NCBI GenBank assembly: GCA_037176705.1
Contig: CM073908.1
Location: 129,073,430 to 129,137,429 of the forward strand
From: Molossus alvarezi
Taxonomy: Eukaryota; Chordata; Mammalia; Chiroptera; Molossidae
DNA: 64,000 bases
Direction: 5' to 3'
This document shows positions 44,700 to 57,214 of the stretch, one piece after another. The notes below the pieces were generated by a model. It searched no databases, was not told the origin of the DNA, and was given only the letters and a program-made list of their open reading frames with translations. The position numbers and the translations under genes are program-made. Numbering within the stretch: the stretch's first letter is position 1; every line of letters begins with the position of its first letter.

Positions 44700-46529
44700 T
44701 TTTTGGTAGCTGTATATTATGAGGCAGTGGATATTTCTGTTACATTAAGATCATGAGTTTACATAACTTTAAACAAAGGCCAAAACACTTGAGAATTTCA
44801 TAATAAGAGTAGTTTGAAGGTTTTAGTTAGTTTATATTTGTATAGAATTTATATTCCTGAGTGGTAAGTCCTATTAAAGGATGATAATCATAGCCTATAT
44901 CACTTTGGGATATAAATCATTTATCCATTTAATGTTCTTTCTGTAAGCCCTTGTCTAGAGAGTTCTTCTCACAACTTCTGTGAGAATTGGAATTAATGAA
45001 TGAATTACATTTTATTCTTGGTTCTTTAAGAAAAATAATACCTTCTCTGAGGAAGAATAAGTTACATTACAAATGTCTTCATTAATTTTTATAACAGGCT
45101 TCTTCAGAAAAAAAAAGAAAATATGTTGTTAATAATATAGATGCACTTATTTCAAAATCTTTCTTGCTACTTAATACTGATATCAACATAGAAATGACAA
45201 GGAATTACTAAAAAAATGTTAGCTTGCTAAGTGTTATATTAGTAAAACTTTTAAAATGATGTACTTACTATTAATAAAATCTGTAAAATTTGCTATGAAA
45301 TGTAAAAAGATTTCAAATATGCAGATAAAAAATATTCTACTTCAAGGAAACCTGTAATTACAAATGCATTATGCTTAATCTGAGTGGCCATGTCTTCCTC
45401 TTGTTGAAGAAAGAAAAATATATATATATTACCTACTTTTCTTCTCTCTCCCCAAAAATAAATGTTTTTTCCATTCACTATGATTTTTTTCACATTTAGA
45501 AACAATGATCTTTAATAATCAAATTCAGAAGGAAAAGAATATGTTTAATAGAGAAAGCAAGACCGAGTACAGTCCTCTATCACATTCTTGGCTATCTGGA
45601 TACTTTTCTACAAATATAGATTTTCTGTAGTTTATAAAAATTGTATATGGTTAAAATTAGATTTTGGCCATAAGCTTTAAATCATCATTAAAGATATCTC
45701 CTCACTGCATATCATTTTTAGTTTTGAGAGTTTTAATTTCAAATGTACAATCATCCCAATATCTTCTATTTGACTCACAAAATATTTATGAGAGATGGAA
45801 AGACAAATGTAAGTGCAAAAGATGTATTCATTCATCAGAAGTTCATTTAGTACCTACTATGTATTATATAAAATGTCAATGTAAATGATAAAGGGATTTT
45901 ATGGAGGGGAAATTTCACTGGGAAGAAGAAAGGGAAACCCAGAGCTGACCCCTTTTAATGGGAACGAAATGTCCAGGTCTCACCAAATTAAAGCAATTTG
46001 AATTCTGAGGTTTGGGAACTTCAGAAACTCTGAGCAGGAGCATTCCATCCAAACACTGCACTGAAAGACTTGAACAACTCTTATCATGGCTTCTAGCAGC
46101 TTATGGTTGTCCCTGGGATGGCCCAACTCCCTCTTGAGTTCCTGTGTGGGAAAGTTCAGAGCTGTCAAAAGAATTTACTGTTTGTTGTAGCCAACACCTA
46201 AAGATAGGCTCCTGACCTACTTCTCTCAGAGCATTTAGTAAAAAGGGCCTGCAATGTGAACCCTTCCTCTGTACCTTTGAGATGTATATGTTTCTCTTAG
46301 AACTCAGATGTGTCTTTCTCAAAAACCTGAAAGCCATTCCTTTGAAATGTAATCACCAGGAAGGATAGGGCCTCTGTCTCCCAGTCTCAGTGGGAAGATA
46401 GGATCCTGACTTTGATCATGGCCATCTTGCAGACACTGACCAGTGCCTTGCAACTTTTCATTTCCCTGATTCTATTTGAGCCACCTCTTCCCTGTTTGCT
46501 CCCCTTTCCCCTCCCTCATTCTCCCTTTA
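44700..46529. other. Unique AT-rich sequence
   Basis: No recognisable repeat or gene. A short (TA)n lies near 45418-45430. Confidence 0.5.
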
Positions 46530-46811
46530 AAACACTCAATTCTGTGCAGAAGCTTTTCAGTTTGATGTAGTCCCATGTGTTCATTTTCTCCTTTGTTTCT
46601 GTTGCCTTAGGTGATGTATCAATGAAAATTCTGCTGTGTATGATGTCTGAAATTTTGTTGCCTACATTTTCTTCTAGAATTTTTATGGATTCATGAGTCA
46701 CATTTAAGTCTTTTATCCATTTTGAGTTTATTCTTGTGTATGGTGTAAGTTGATGGTCTAGTTTCATTTTTTTACATGTACCTGTCCAATTTTCCCAACA
46801 CCATTTATTAA

Positions 46812-46885
46812 CCTGTTAACCGAGCGGGATGTATAAATACGTCAAACGTTGCATACAGTAAAAAGGGAATTCCCCGGTTAACAGG
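46812..46885. mobile_element. piggyBac-type MITE, 74 bp, flanked by TTAA
   Basis: TTAA at 46808-46811 and 46886-46889 flanks an insert with perfect 11-bp inverted ends, CCTGTTAACCG and CGGTTAACAGG. Removing it with one TTAA restores the L1 sequence TTTATTAAAGAAGCTGTC found in sister copies. The TTAA target and CCY start fit piggyBac. The interior keeps several CpGs, so it is young. It is too short to encode anything. Confidence 0.85.
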
Positions 46886-47082
46886 TTAAAGAAGCTGTCA
46901 TTACTCCACTGTATGCTCTTGCCTCCTTTGTCAAATATTAATTGAGCGTATTGCCTTGGGTCCATTTCTAGGTTCTCTGTTCTATTCCTCTGGCCACCAT
47001 TAACAAATCATCAAACAACAAATGTTGGCGAGGGTGTGAAGAAAAGGGGACTCTAGTACACTGCTGGTAGGAATGCAGACTG

Positions 47083-47478
47083 GTGCAGCCACTATGGAAA
47101 ACAATATGGTGTTACCTCAAAAAATTAAAACTTGAAGTGACATTTGACCCAGTGATCCCACTTCTAGGAATATACCCTAAGAAGCCTGAAACACCAATCA
47201 GAAAGAATATATGTACCCCCATGTTCGAAGCAGCACTATTTACAATAGCTAAGATCTGGAAACAGCCCAAATTTCCATCAGTAGACAAATGGATAAAAAA
47301 ACAGTGGTACATATACACAATGGAGTACTATGCAGCTGTAAGAAAGAAATATCTCTTATCCTTTGAGAAGACATGGAGGGACTTGGAAAGTATTATCCTA
47401 AAAGAAACAAGCCAAACAGAAAGACAAGTTTCATATGATCTCACTTATTTGTGGAATATAGTGAACATAACAGTCTGA
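47083..47478 (+). pseudogene. ORF2: L1 ORF2 C-terminal fragment in the twin-primed copy
   Basis: Open for 131 codons with the cysteine-poor ORF2 tail: DPVIPLLGIYPKKPETPIRK, NICTPMFEAALFTIAKIWKQ, YTMEYYAAVRKKYLLSF. It lacks endonuclease and RT and, being a 5'-truncated copy, has no promoter. Openness reflects young age, not function. Confidence 0.85.
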
Positions 47479-47748
47479 GGAATGGGGTAGTCCCAGAGAT
47501 GTGGAAGTGGGGTACAGACTGACAATCCCCAGAAGAGAGGGTGGTGGGGCAGAGATAAACCACAGAACTTATATGCATGTATGCATGAACAATGGACATG
47601 GACAACAAAGCTGGGGACAGGGCGGGGAGGGAGGGGGAAGGGGGAATTAGGGAGGGAAAAAGGAGAAATATCTTAACAAAAATAAATAAGTGAATTAAAA
47701 AAATAAATTTGATTTAAAATTCCCCCTAAAAAATAAACACTCAATTCT

Positions 47749-48497
47749 ATGCACATCAGAATTAAGCTCAGCTCTTTACCCTCCTATCAGTAGTTACTAA
47801 ACAAAATAGGTTTTTACTCCTTTAATGAATATCCACCTTTGTTTGTCTTTGACTGGCTTATTCCCTGATGTCAGTGATATATTTAAACTATACTCCAAAT
47901 AGAAAGAGTGAACTCTAACAAGTCATTTAACAAATTCTCACAAGAGTGAGCTGAGTCTAAGAAATTTTAACAAAGACAAATCACTGCCTGAACTGAACTT
48001 TTCCTCCTCTTCTAAGATCTCAAATTATGGAAGCAGGAGTGGGTCAGGGGTGGGGTGTAATGGGAAGGTACTATATAATCTGTCTTCAAACTGTAGCTCA
48101 GAGTGAAACAAACATGTATGTCTCTGGTATGGTGAGAAAGAAATGAAGAAATCATTTTTACAATACATATCAGGGATAAAACAAATTTAGAGAGAGTCTC
48201 CTAATCACCAAGGAGGTGAGAAGAAACAGTGTGATAACTATGAAAAAAGAAGGAAAGAAGAGGAAGGAGAAAGAAGGGGGAGACAATGCAAAAAATAAAG
48301 TATTTAATATAGAATAAAACATAACTCAAGAGAGAAGATAATTCCCCGTTTGTACTTTGCACTGTAAATGATGTGTTCAATAAAACTAGAGGTCAAAGAT
48401 GAGATGATTAAATAGTAAATGAGATTAAAATAAAAATTGCAGATATTAATAAGCCATGTATTGTGGACCAAACAAATACCATTCAGAACAAATAAAT
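47749..48497. other. Unique sequence
   Basis: No repeat or gene signal recognised; purine-rich around 48240-48300. Confidence 0.5.
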
Positions 48498-48510
48498 TAA
48501 GAATAAATAT

Positions 48511-48669
48511 GCCCTGGCCGGTTCAGCTCAGCGGTTAGAGCATCAGCCTGTGGTCCCGAGACACCCGGGTTCGGTTCCCGCTAAGGGCATGGACCATGGT
48601 TGCAGTTTGTCCCCGGCCCTGGTTGGGTTGTGTGGGTGACAACGACTCGATGTGTCCCTTTCACGTCGA

Positions 48670-48713
<44 letters not shown>

Positions 48714-48787
48714 CCTCCCACTCTATCTGAACAAAAAAAAAATGGAAAAATGTCCTCGGGTGAAGATTAAAAAATAAATAAAAAATA
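48511..48787 (+). mobile_element. VES SINE, sense, GTCCCTTTCA type
   Basis: GCCCTGGCCGGTTCAGCTCAG head, CACCCGGGTTCGGTTCCCGC B box, GATGTGTCCCTTTCACGTCG, (CT)n and a tail with GTCCTCGGGTGAAGATTAAA. TAAGAATAAAT at 48498-48508 repeats at 48788-48798. Confidence 0.95.
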
Positions 48788-49132
48788 TAAGAATAAATCT
48801 CCTAAAGTGGACAGAATGAAAATGACTAAAAATGAAATTACTAATATGGAAGGCTGGCTTATGCAATCACAGTCTATGCAGATAAAACTAAAAACAATAG
48901 GTTTAGAACAATTAGAGTAAAACTGAAAATGTAGAGGCTAGACAACTATGATTTAAAATGAAACAAATTTGCCTACTGGAGTAAAATATCCACATTAGCA
49001 AGTATTTAAGCATATAAAAATATTCCCTGAAGTGAAAGAACAATCCAAAGTTGGGAAAACTATATTCCAAAAAAACACATAGATATATTCTACTTAAATT
49101 ATTAAAATGGAAGCATAAAAAATAATTCTTTA

Positions 49133-49406
49133 GCCCTGACTGGTGTTGATCAGTGGCCCACACACCCAAAGGGTCGCTGGTTTGATTCCCACTGGAGGGC
49201 ATGTACCTGGGTTACATGTTTGATCCCCAGTCCTGTTTGGGGTATGTTTAGGAGGCAACCAATTAATGTGTCTTTCTTCACATCAATGTTTCTCTCTCTT
49301 CCTCTTTCCCCTCCCTTCTCCTCCCCCTCCCTCTCTCCTTTCCACTCTCTAAAAATCAATAAAAAAAAAATCCTTGGGTGAGGATTAAAAAAAAGAAGAA
49401 GAAGAA
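49133..49406 (+). mobile_element. VES SINE, sense, older type
   Basis: GCCCTGACTGGTGTTGATCAG head, GCTGGTTTGATTCCCACTG, GGAGGCAACCAATTAATG, a CT-rich part, AAAAATCAATAAAA and TGGGTGAGGATTAAA ending in a short (GAA)n. AATTCTTTA (49124-49132) and AATTCTCTA (49408-49416) flank it. Confidence 0.9.
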
Positions 49407-49419
49407 GAATTCTCTAGTT

Positions 49420-50508
49420 ATCCATGCAGAAAATTAAACCACTTTGAAGAAAAATTGGGCTACACCTTTCTGATGAAAAATTTAACTTAAAAATGTATTG
49501 CCATTTAAGGGGCTATTGCAGTATCAAGCACCCATTTCCATCATAAAACAACTAAGAGTGTAGAATAACCATAAGCCTATTTGTTTTGTTTTGTGTTCTG
49601 GTTTGGGTGGGTGAATTAATTTATATCTCATTATGTTATTGAAAGCCAGACACTTGAAAAAATTAAAATGAAGATCCCTAGAAAAGAATGTATAAAATAA
49701 ATACAATGATTAAATCACTCTATAACAGAATTAACAGTAAGTAATTGTGTAGGTATAGTTATACAACAAAATGTAAAAATTATAAATCTTGTTAATGTAA
49801 AAAGAATATAGAGATCAAGGGATGTGTGGGAGAAAGCGAGAATTAATATTCTCATCTTTCATAGCATGGAATTGATCAATATTGTCTTAATAGAAACATG
49901 ATTTAAAAATATGTAGTAATTCCAGCCTCTTTCTGTTTATAGAAAACAGATTATGTTTTCTATAATCTGCTGAATTTGGAAGATACTTTTAGGATATGAT
50001 AATGCCTATAAAAAAGAATCAATTATTTTACATGAAACAGGTTTTCTTTTTATTTGTATTGTTTACTTTTCTTTTACTATAAAATAAATATAATTTAAAA
50101 ATAAAAATAGAAAAGACATAGTGCCGTGTTAATATGTTTAGGACATTACTAGACTGTTGTTCTTGACTATTTTCACTGTTTTAATCTTCCCTAAGTGGTA
50201 TTGTTTCCTGTTCTTATTCTACTTTTAAATAGCAATGACTAGTTAAAACCACACATAAAATTTGTGTGCAAGTTTTTTGTTATTTTTTAAGATGGGTATA
50301 ATTTGGGTCCATTTTGGAACTTATTTTCATTCACAGTATGAGATGTAGAGCAAACTATTTTTTTTTTCTTTTTTACATTAAGAGCTCACACTTTATTTTT
50401 AAAAGTTAAAAATAACACTGTCATTCCTGGCCATGCCATTCATAGTGTGCAGAGAGCCACACTGCACAAATGTACTATTAATTCATTCCATTCTTATCAT
50501 AATCTTAT
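49420..50508. other. Unique AT-rich sequence
   Basis: No gene or repeat recognised. T-run near 50359-50376. Confidence 0.5.
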
Positions 50509-50511
50509 GAG

Positions 50512-50652
50512 AAAGATTGATTGGCTGCTTCCTGCATGTCCCCTACTGGGGATCGAGCCTGAAACCTGGGCATGTGCCCTGACCAGGAATTGAACCTGTG
50601 ACCTCTTGGTCCATTGGTCAGTGCTGAACCACTGAACTACACTGGTTGGGCA
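50512..50652 (-). mobile_element. VES SINE fragment, antisense, older type
   Basis: ATTGATTGGCTGCTTCCTGC, GGGATCGAGCCTGAAACCTG, GGAATTGAACCTGTGACC and ACTGGTTGGGCA are the SINE in reverse. The tail and CT-rich part are missing. Confidence 0.8.
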
Positions 50653-50654
50653 GT

Positions 50655-52095
50655 GTGTGCAAGTTTTAAGAGTTAATAACAAACATTGTATGTGAGAATC
50701 AATTAAATGATGTTGATGTGTAAGAATAAATATGTTTAGGGGATCTAAACAGTGCTAGGAAACAAACTGAAAAAAAATATAAAAAGACCCTTGCTACTAA
50801 ATTTCAGGTCCTTAGTATGGAGTATATGTTATTCATGTGTGCATGTCACTTTACAAAATTTAATACATAAACATAAGTTTTATTGGATAATTACCTGCTC
50901 TTGAAAAGTCAGCTCTATTATATTTCAAATTGAAAGCTTGCCCTCTCTTATTATCAACAGTAACAGAGGTCATTTCAGTACTCAGTAATAATGCAGGTAT
51001 AATTCAGTTAGGTGTAAGTTAATTGAATGACTCTTAACAAGTTTATTTGACAGCATCCCTCTACCTTATTTGACTAAGAAATTCATAAGAACCTTGAAGG
51101 TAAATCTAAAAATATCCTTATAGACTGTATTAATATCCTCATAATTCTTTTGTCAATCCTGTGCATATATTTTTTGGTTAATTGAATTATTTTATAAGCA
51201 ATGAGTTAACATAAGAGACAAGGCATTCAAAGGAAATGCAAAGGTGGAAATATTTTTCAAAAATTTATTTGTGTGAGTATGTGTGTCTAAATTACACTTC
51301 AATGAAAGCCCCCAAATCATCAGTGCTTCCTCTTTTCTAACAATAAGAAAACAAATTTATAATAATTTAAGTATCATGATATCTACTTTCAATATAGCAA
51401 GTGAATATAAATTAACTATACACTCTGGCAGATGATTTTATTAAGGAGGAGATTAATATGACCATCACTGCCCTAAAACAGCATAATGTGATTATGCTCA
51501 AGGCTAAAACAAAGGTGTTCTAAGGCCTTTCCCAAAATTACAGTAAAGTACTTTACTTTTACATATCCCTTTGCAATAGTAAATGACATTTACAAATATT
51601 ATCCCATTTATTATCACAATCATCCAGACTTAAAGAATTTACCTTAATCTACTGGTAGCTTGGAAATGTGAAAAACATCCAAGTTAAAAAAAATGTTTTT
51701 TTCTTCTACACAGAGCTGCTTCTGTATATCATGATCCCATTCCTAAATTGGTTCCTATACCTGTTTTCTCTCAATTTTACCACCATCTCAAATCAAATAT
51801 AATCCCTGTCTTAGATATGAGATAACAGCTTAGGAGCTTGTTTTAGATAACAAAGCTATGTCTATGAAAGAACGCTGAACATAAATCAATCGCCCATTTT
51901 TTCTCAATGAGAAGAGGTTTAAAAGTTTGGGAAAATGGGAAAGTATTAGTTTGTAGTTGAAATGTCAAGTTTTTACTTGATATATTTAAATAATTCAATT
52001 CTATATTTAAGTACAAGTTATATAAATATTATTTAGACATACTTTTTTTTCCACATTACGTGAAACAGAATTGTCTCAACTCTTCACGTATACCT
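50655..52095. other. Unique AT-rich sequence
   Basis: Nothing recognised on either strand. Confidence 0.5.
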
Positions 52096-52099
52096 TTGA

Positions 52100-52535
52100 C
52101 ATCATCATCAGTGGTAGACTACTGCATTTGTGACCCTCTGATGTACCATGCCCCTGCTCTTGTATTGTTTACTTTCCCTCTGGGTTTGGCCTTGTAACTT
52201 GCTTTGGCTAATGGAGCAAGTGTGATTCAAGCAAAGGCTTGCAAATTATTTGGATGTTCAGGCTATCCGTTTGGATTGCTCACTCTTTTAAGCCAATGCC
52301 ATGCTGTAATAAAGCTTGCACTAGACTATTTAATGCTAAAGATGAGAGACTATCTTAGACATAAGAGCTTCAACCAAACTTCCAGAAGCTTGGCGATTCT
52401 GAGCAATGCCACGTGGAGCAAAGATACACTATCCCCCCAAATCCCAGCCCAAATTGCAGGATTCTGAACAAATAAAAGGTTGAGTTTCAAGCTTGTAAAT
52501 TTTGAGATGGTTTGCTTTTCAATAGATAACTGAAA
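52100..52535 (+). repeat. Ancient mammal-wide LTR-type repeat
   Basis: GGCCTTGTAACTTGCTTTGG, CCCAGCCCAAATTGCAGGAT, an AATAAA-like AACAAATAAAAGG, then GTAAATTTTGAGATGG and CAATAGATAACTGAAA follow the order of a mammal-wide (probably MaLR-class) LTR 3' half. Strongly decayed; subfamily not assigned. Confidence 0.5.
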
Positions 52536-53127
52536 TGCTCTCTGCAACTTTACAGCAACCACTTTTTGGGTCATCTAACAGTTTTCCATTTTGTATCGTC
52601 TTTACTTACTTCTAAGCTTTTGAATCTGAGTTTTATATTGTCATCAAAGTTTTATTTTGTGTCCTAAGTACCCATCCCCACATCATGAATAGAGTTTTCA
52701 TTTATTTATCCTATAAGTCTATACTTGTGACCTTACAACACAAGCAATTATTGTAGGCCTTTTAAAAGTGAGCTAGCTATAAAATGTTTAGTTACAAAGA
52801 TATTCAACAACTGCCTCTGTGAGGTTATATCCCAATCATTCCTAAATATATTTTTTAAAAAAATTAACATCCCAAAGAAGTTACGACCGAGGTATGTTCA
52901 GGCTATAATGTTTAGAAGGAAGTAATTGAGACAGTGCCCAAAAAAGGCTTTCTAAAGTGTAGCTTCACAGCTCAAACAATGATCTTAAGGACTAGTAGTA
53001 TCCAGCATGAGCTGGGAGCGGATTTTAGGACCTCAACCCAGACCTACTGAAACAGAACATGCATTGTAAGAATATTCCCAAGGCGATTTATATGTACATT
53101 AAAGATTGAAAAGCAAAGGTTCTAAAA

Positions 53128-53325
53128 CAGGGAAAAGCAAACTACTGTCCCACAGGTCTATAATCTGTTATTGTAAAGTTTCATTGGAACATCACAATTT
53201 ACCTGCTGTCTGTGGCTGCCTTCACACTACAGTGGTAGAGTGAATAGTTGTAGCAGTGAGCATATGGACCACAAAGCCCAAAATACTTTGTCTAGCACTT
53301 TATGGAAAATTTTTGCTGTTCCCTG
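53128..53325. mobile_element. hAT-type non-autonomous element, 198 bp
   Basis: Ends are inverted: CAGGGAAAAGCAAA at the left and TTTTGCTGTTCCCTG at the right. Flanks TTCTAAAA (53120-53127) and ATCTAGAA (53326-53333) agree at 6 of 8, fitting the 8-bp duplication of hAT elements. The interior words resemble an old hAT-Charlie-type MITE. No transposase. Confidence 0.65.
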
Positions 53326-53502
53326 ATCTAGAATATAAAGCTATCTCATACTTTTGAGCAGTAATATTGAAAAACATTAACACATTTTAAAATCAGGTGT
53401 TATCTGTGACTTTGGGCTATAACTTACTCTCTCCAGGCCTTTGTTTTTTTCTCATTTGTAGAATGGTGACAGCAATGGCCACCAGGTTTCTGTGCATGTG
53501 TG

Positions 53503-53518
53503 TTTCTATCTATCTATC

Positions 53519-53577
<59 letters not shown>

Positions 53578-53614
53578 ATCTACCTATCAATCATCTATCT
53601 TTCATTTATCTATC

Positions 53615-53657
<43 letters not shown>

Positions 53658-53717
53658 ATCTATCTATCTATCTATCTATCATCTACCTATCAATCATCTA
53701 TCTTTCATTTATCTATC

Positions 53718-53760
<43 letters not shown>

Positions 53761-53783
53761 ATCTATCTATCAATCATCTATCT
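53503..53783. repeat. (TATC)n array with higher-order structure
   Basis: About 280 bases of TATC with inserted ATC, TACC and TTTC variants. The variant block TACCTATCAATCATC appears at 53581 and again at 53684, an offset of 103 bases, so part of the array duplicated as a block. Long Ile/Tyr/Leu/Ser frames here are artefacts. Confidence 0.95.
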
Positions 53784-54260
53784 AATGTGGAAGTAACAAT
53801 CAAATATTTGGATTCCAAGTCCAGTACACTTTTTAAAAAATTAAATTTCTAACATACATTATACTTTGTTATATTGAGACTGTTTCTATCTCAATTTTTA
53901 AAAGTCTTTATTATTGAGAGTGTTACAGATGCCTCCTATTCCCCCCCCATTGCCCTCCTGCTCTCAGTTGCCACTCTGCCCCAGGCCTTCACCATCCTAT
54001 TATCTGTATCCATGAGTAATGCATATAAATTCTCTGTTAATCTCTTCCTATCCCCCCACCTCCTTCCCTCTGAGGTTCATCAGTCTGTTCCATGTTTCCA
54101 TGCCTCTGTTTCTATTTTATTCATCATGTTATGTTATTCATTAGATTCCACAAATAAGTGAGATCATGTGATACTTGTCTTCTCTGACTGGCTTATTTCA
54201 CTTAGCATAATACTCTCAAGGTCCGTCCATGCTCTCTCAAAGGGTAAGGGACACTTCTTC

Positions 54261-54509
54261 TCTTTTTTTATCCTCACCCAAGGACATTTTTTTGCATTTA
54301 TCTTCAGACAGAGTGGGAGGGAGAGAGGGAGGAAGAGAGAGAGAGAAATATCGAAGTGAGAGAGACACATCAAATGGCTGCCACCCACACAACTCCAACC
54401 GGGGCTGGGGACAAACTGCAGCCGAGGTACGTGCCCTTAGCAGGAACCGAACCCGAGGCTCTCTGGTCCATAGGCTGATGCTCTAACTGCTGAGCCAAAC
54501 CAGCCAGGG
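54261..54509 (-). mobile_element. VES SINE, antisense, nested in L1
   Basis: TATCCTCACCCAAGGACAT tail motif, GA-rich part, AGGAACCGAACCCGAGG and the head ending ACCAGCCAGGG. The L1 words AAGGGACACTTCTTCT and AAGAGATCCTTCTTTT flank it as an imperfect duplication. Confidence 0.92.
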
Positions 54510-57134
54510 AAGAGATCCTTCTTTTCTACAGCTGCATAGTATTTCATTGTGTAAATAAATGTACCACGACTTTTTTATCCATTCGTCTACTGATGGACAC
54601 TTGGGCTGTATCCGGATCTTAGCTATTGTAAATAGTGCTGCTATGAACATAGGGGTGCATATATTCTTTCTGATTGGTGTTTTGGGATTCTTGGGATATA
54701 TTCCTAGAAGTGGAATCACTGGGTCAAATGCTAGTTCAGTGTTTAACTTTTTAAAGAAATTCCATATTGCTTTCCACAGTGGCTGTACCAGTTTTCAATC
54801 CCACCAGCATTGTATTAGGTTTTCCACATCCTCACCAACACTTGTTTGTTGATTTTTTCATGGTAGCCATTCTGGCAGGTATGAGGGGGGTACCTCATTG
54901 TCATTTTAATTTGCATCTCTCTGATGATTAATGGCTTTGGGCATTTTTTTCATATGTCTCTTGGCCACTTATATGTCCTGTTTGGAGAAGTGTCTATTCA
55001 GGTCCTCTGCCCATTTTTAATTGGATTGTTTGTCATCCTTTGGTTGAGTTGTATGAGTACTTTATATATTTGGAACATTAACCTTTGTCAGATATATCAT
55101 TGGCAAATATGTTCTGCCAAACAATAGGTTCTTTCTTTATTTTGATGCTTTCTTTTGCTGTGCAGAAGGTTTTTAGTTTGATATAGTCCCATTTGTTTAT
55201 TTTTTCCTTTGTTTCTCTTGCCCTCAGAGACGTATCGGTGAAAGTTCTGCTACATGACATGTTTGAAAATTTGCTGCCTACGTTTTATTCTAGGATTTTT
55301 ATGGTTTCATGACTTACATTTAAGTCTTTTATCCATTTTCAGTTTATTCTTGTGTATGGTGTAAACTGATGGTCTAGTTTTATTTTTTTTACATGTACCA
55401 GTTCAATTTTCCCAGCAGCATTTATTTGGGAGACTGTCTTTACTCTACTGTATGTTCTTGCCTCCTTTGTCAAATAGTAATTGAGCATAATATCTTGGGT
55501 TGATTTCTGGGTTCTCTGTTCAGATCCATTGACCTATATACCTGTTCTTGTGCCAATACCAGGCTGTTTTGATTACATTGGCTTTGTAGTAAAATGATAT
55601 CTGGTGTAGTAATAACTCCTAGTTTGTTCTTTCTCAAGATTGCTGCAGCTATTTGGGTCTTTTTTGGTTCCATATACATTTTTGGAGTATATGTTGTAGA
55701 TCCATGAAATATGTCATTGGTATTTTAATAGGGATTGCATTGAATTTATAAATTGCTTTAGTTAGTATGTACATTTTAATGATGTTAATTCTTCCAATCC
55801 ATGAACACAGTATATTCTTCCACTTGTTTATATCTTCCTCTATCTCTTTTTCAACATCCTATAGTTTTCCATATACAGGTCTTTGACCTCCTTGGTTAAG
55901 TTTATTCCTGGGTATCTTAATTTTTTTGTTGTGATGGTAAATGGTTTTTTGTTGTTGTTGTTGTTTTTTGTTGGTTTTTTTAGTTTTTCTTTCTGATAGT
56001 TCATTGTTGGTGTGTGAAAATACCATCAATTTCTGGGTGTTAATTTTGTATCCTGCTACATTGCTGAATTCATTTATTAAATATAGTAGTTTTTTGGTGG
56101 AGTCTTTAGGGTTTTCTATGCACAATATCATGTCATCTACAAATCATGACAGTGGTACTCCCACTTTTCCAATTTAAATGCCATTTATTTTTTCTTCTTG
56201 TCTGATTGCTGTGGCTAGCACTTCAAGTACTATGGTGAATAAAAGCGGTGAAAGTGGGCATCCCTGTCTTGTTCCTATTCTTAGGGGAAATTCTTTTGGG
56301 TTTTGCCCATTGAGTATTATGTTGGCTGTAGGTTTTTCATATATGACCTTTATTATGTTGAAGTATGATCCCTCTAGTCCTACTTTGTTGAGAGTTTTGG
56401 TCAAAACTTGGTGATGAATTTTGTCAAATAATTTTTCTGCATCTATTGATATAATCATGTGATTTTTATCTTTTAATTTGTTTATGTGATGTATTGCATT
56501 TATTGATATGTGAATATTGCACCAGCCTGGCATCCCTGGAAAAAAATCCCACTTGGTCATGGTGTATAATCTTTTTAATATATTCATGGATCCTGTTTGC
56601 TAACATTTTGTTGAATATTTTAGCATCTCTGTTCATCTGGGATATTGGCCTGGTTTTGGAATTAGGATAATGCTGCTCTCATAAAAAAAGCTTGGAAGTC
56701 TTTCTTCCTGTTGAATTTTTTGGAATAGTTTGAGGAGGATAGGTGTTACTTCTTCTTTGAATGTTTGGTAGAACTCCCCCATTAAGCTGTCCAGACCAGG
56801 GGTTTTGTTTGCTTGGAGTTTATTGATTACTGCTTCTTTTTCATTAATTATTATTGGTATGTTGAGGTTTTCTGAATCTTCCTTGTTGAGTTTTGGATGA
56901 GTGTTTGTTTCTAGGAATTTGTCCATTTCATGTGGGTTGTCCAATTTGTTAACATATAGTTATTACTCGTATTTTCTTACAATCCTTTGTATTTCTGTTG
57001 TGTCAGTTGATATTTCACCTCTTTCATTTCTGAATTTGTTTATTTGGATCCTCTCTCTTTGTTTCTTGATGAGTCTGGCTAAAAGTTCATCAATCTTTTT
57101 ATCTTTTCAAAGAACCAGCTCTTTGTTTCATTGA
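54483..57134 (-). pseudogene. ORF2: L1 ORF2 remnant (RT to C-terminus), broken
   Basis: Pieces read on the reverse strand: KTPGLDSLMGEFYQTF near 56800, then an RT block 56587-56174 with [15 protein letters not shown] and [18 protein letters not shown], then a [14 protein letters not shown] block near 56130 that follows the FADD position. The C-terminal tail is MIPLLGIYPKNPKTPIRKN near 54719. The endonuclease is absent because the element is 5'-truncated, and frameshifts split the rest. Confidence 0.82.
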
Positions 57135-57214
57135 TCTTTTTTATTGTTTTTTTTAAGTCTCCATGTCATTTATTTCCACTCTGATCTTTATTATTTTCTT
57201 TTTTCTACTTTTTT

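Larger units (their letters stand above)
46544..47734 (+). mobile_element. Twin-primed (5'-inverted) L1 insertion
   Basis: 46544-46995 reads ORF2 in reverse; 46991-47690 reads ORF2's end and 3' UTR forward to an A-rich tail. The two parts meet at TGGCC, which both share. AAACACTCAATTCT at 46530-46543 repeats at 47735-47748. Compared with L1-A, the inverted part covers about 5080-5478 and the forward part starts at about 5763. This is the classic product of twin priming. Confidence 0.93.
53892..57214 (-). mobile_element. 5'-truncated L1, antisense, older subfamily
   Basis: T-rich start, a 3' UTR like that of L1-C rather than L1-A, then ORF2 in reverse to the linker before the RT, where it is cut at about 57214. 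A VES SINE sits inside at 54261-54509, with about 50 bp missing near 56650. No clear outer target duplication. Confidence 0.88.

Noticed and set aside
53397..53852. Open frames of up to 151 codons rich in Ile, Tyr, Leu, Ser
   Set aside because: They translate the TATC array in three frames; an artefact of a 4-bp repeat.
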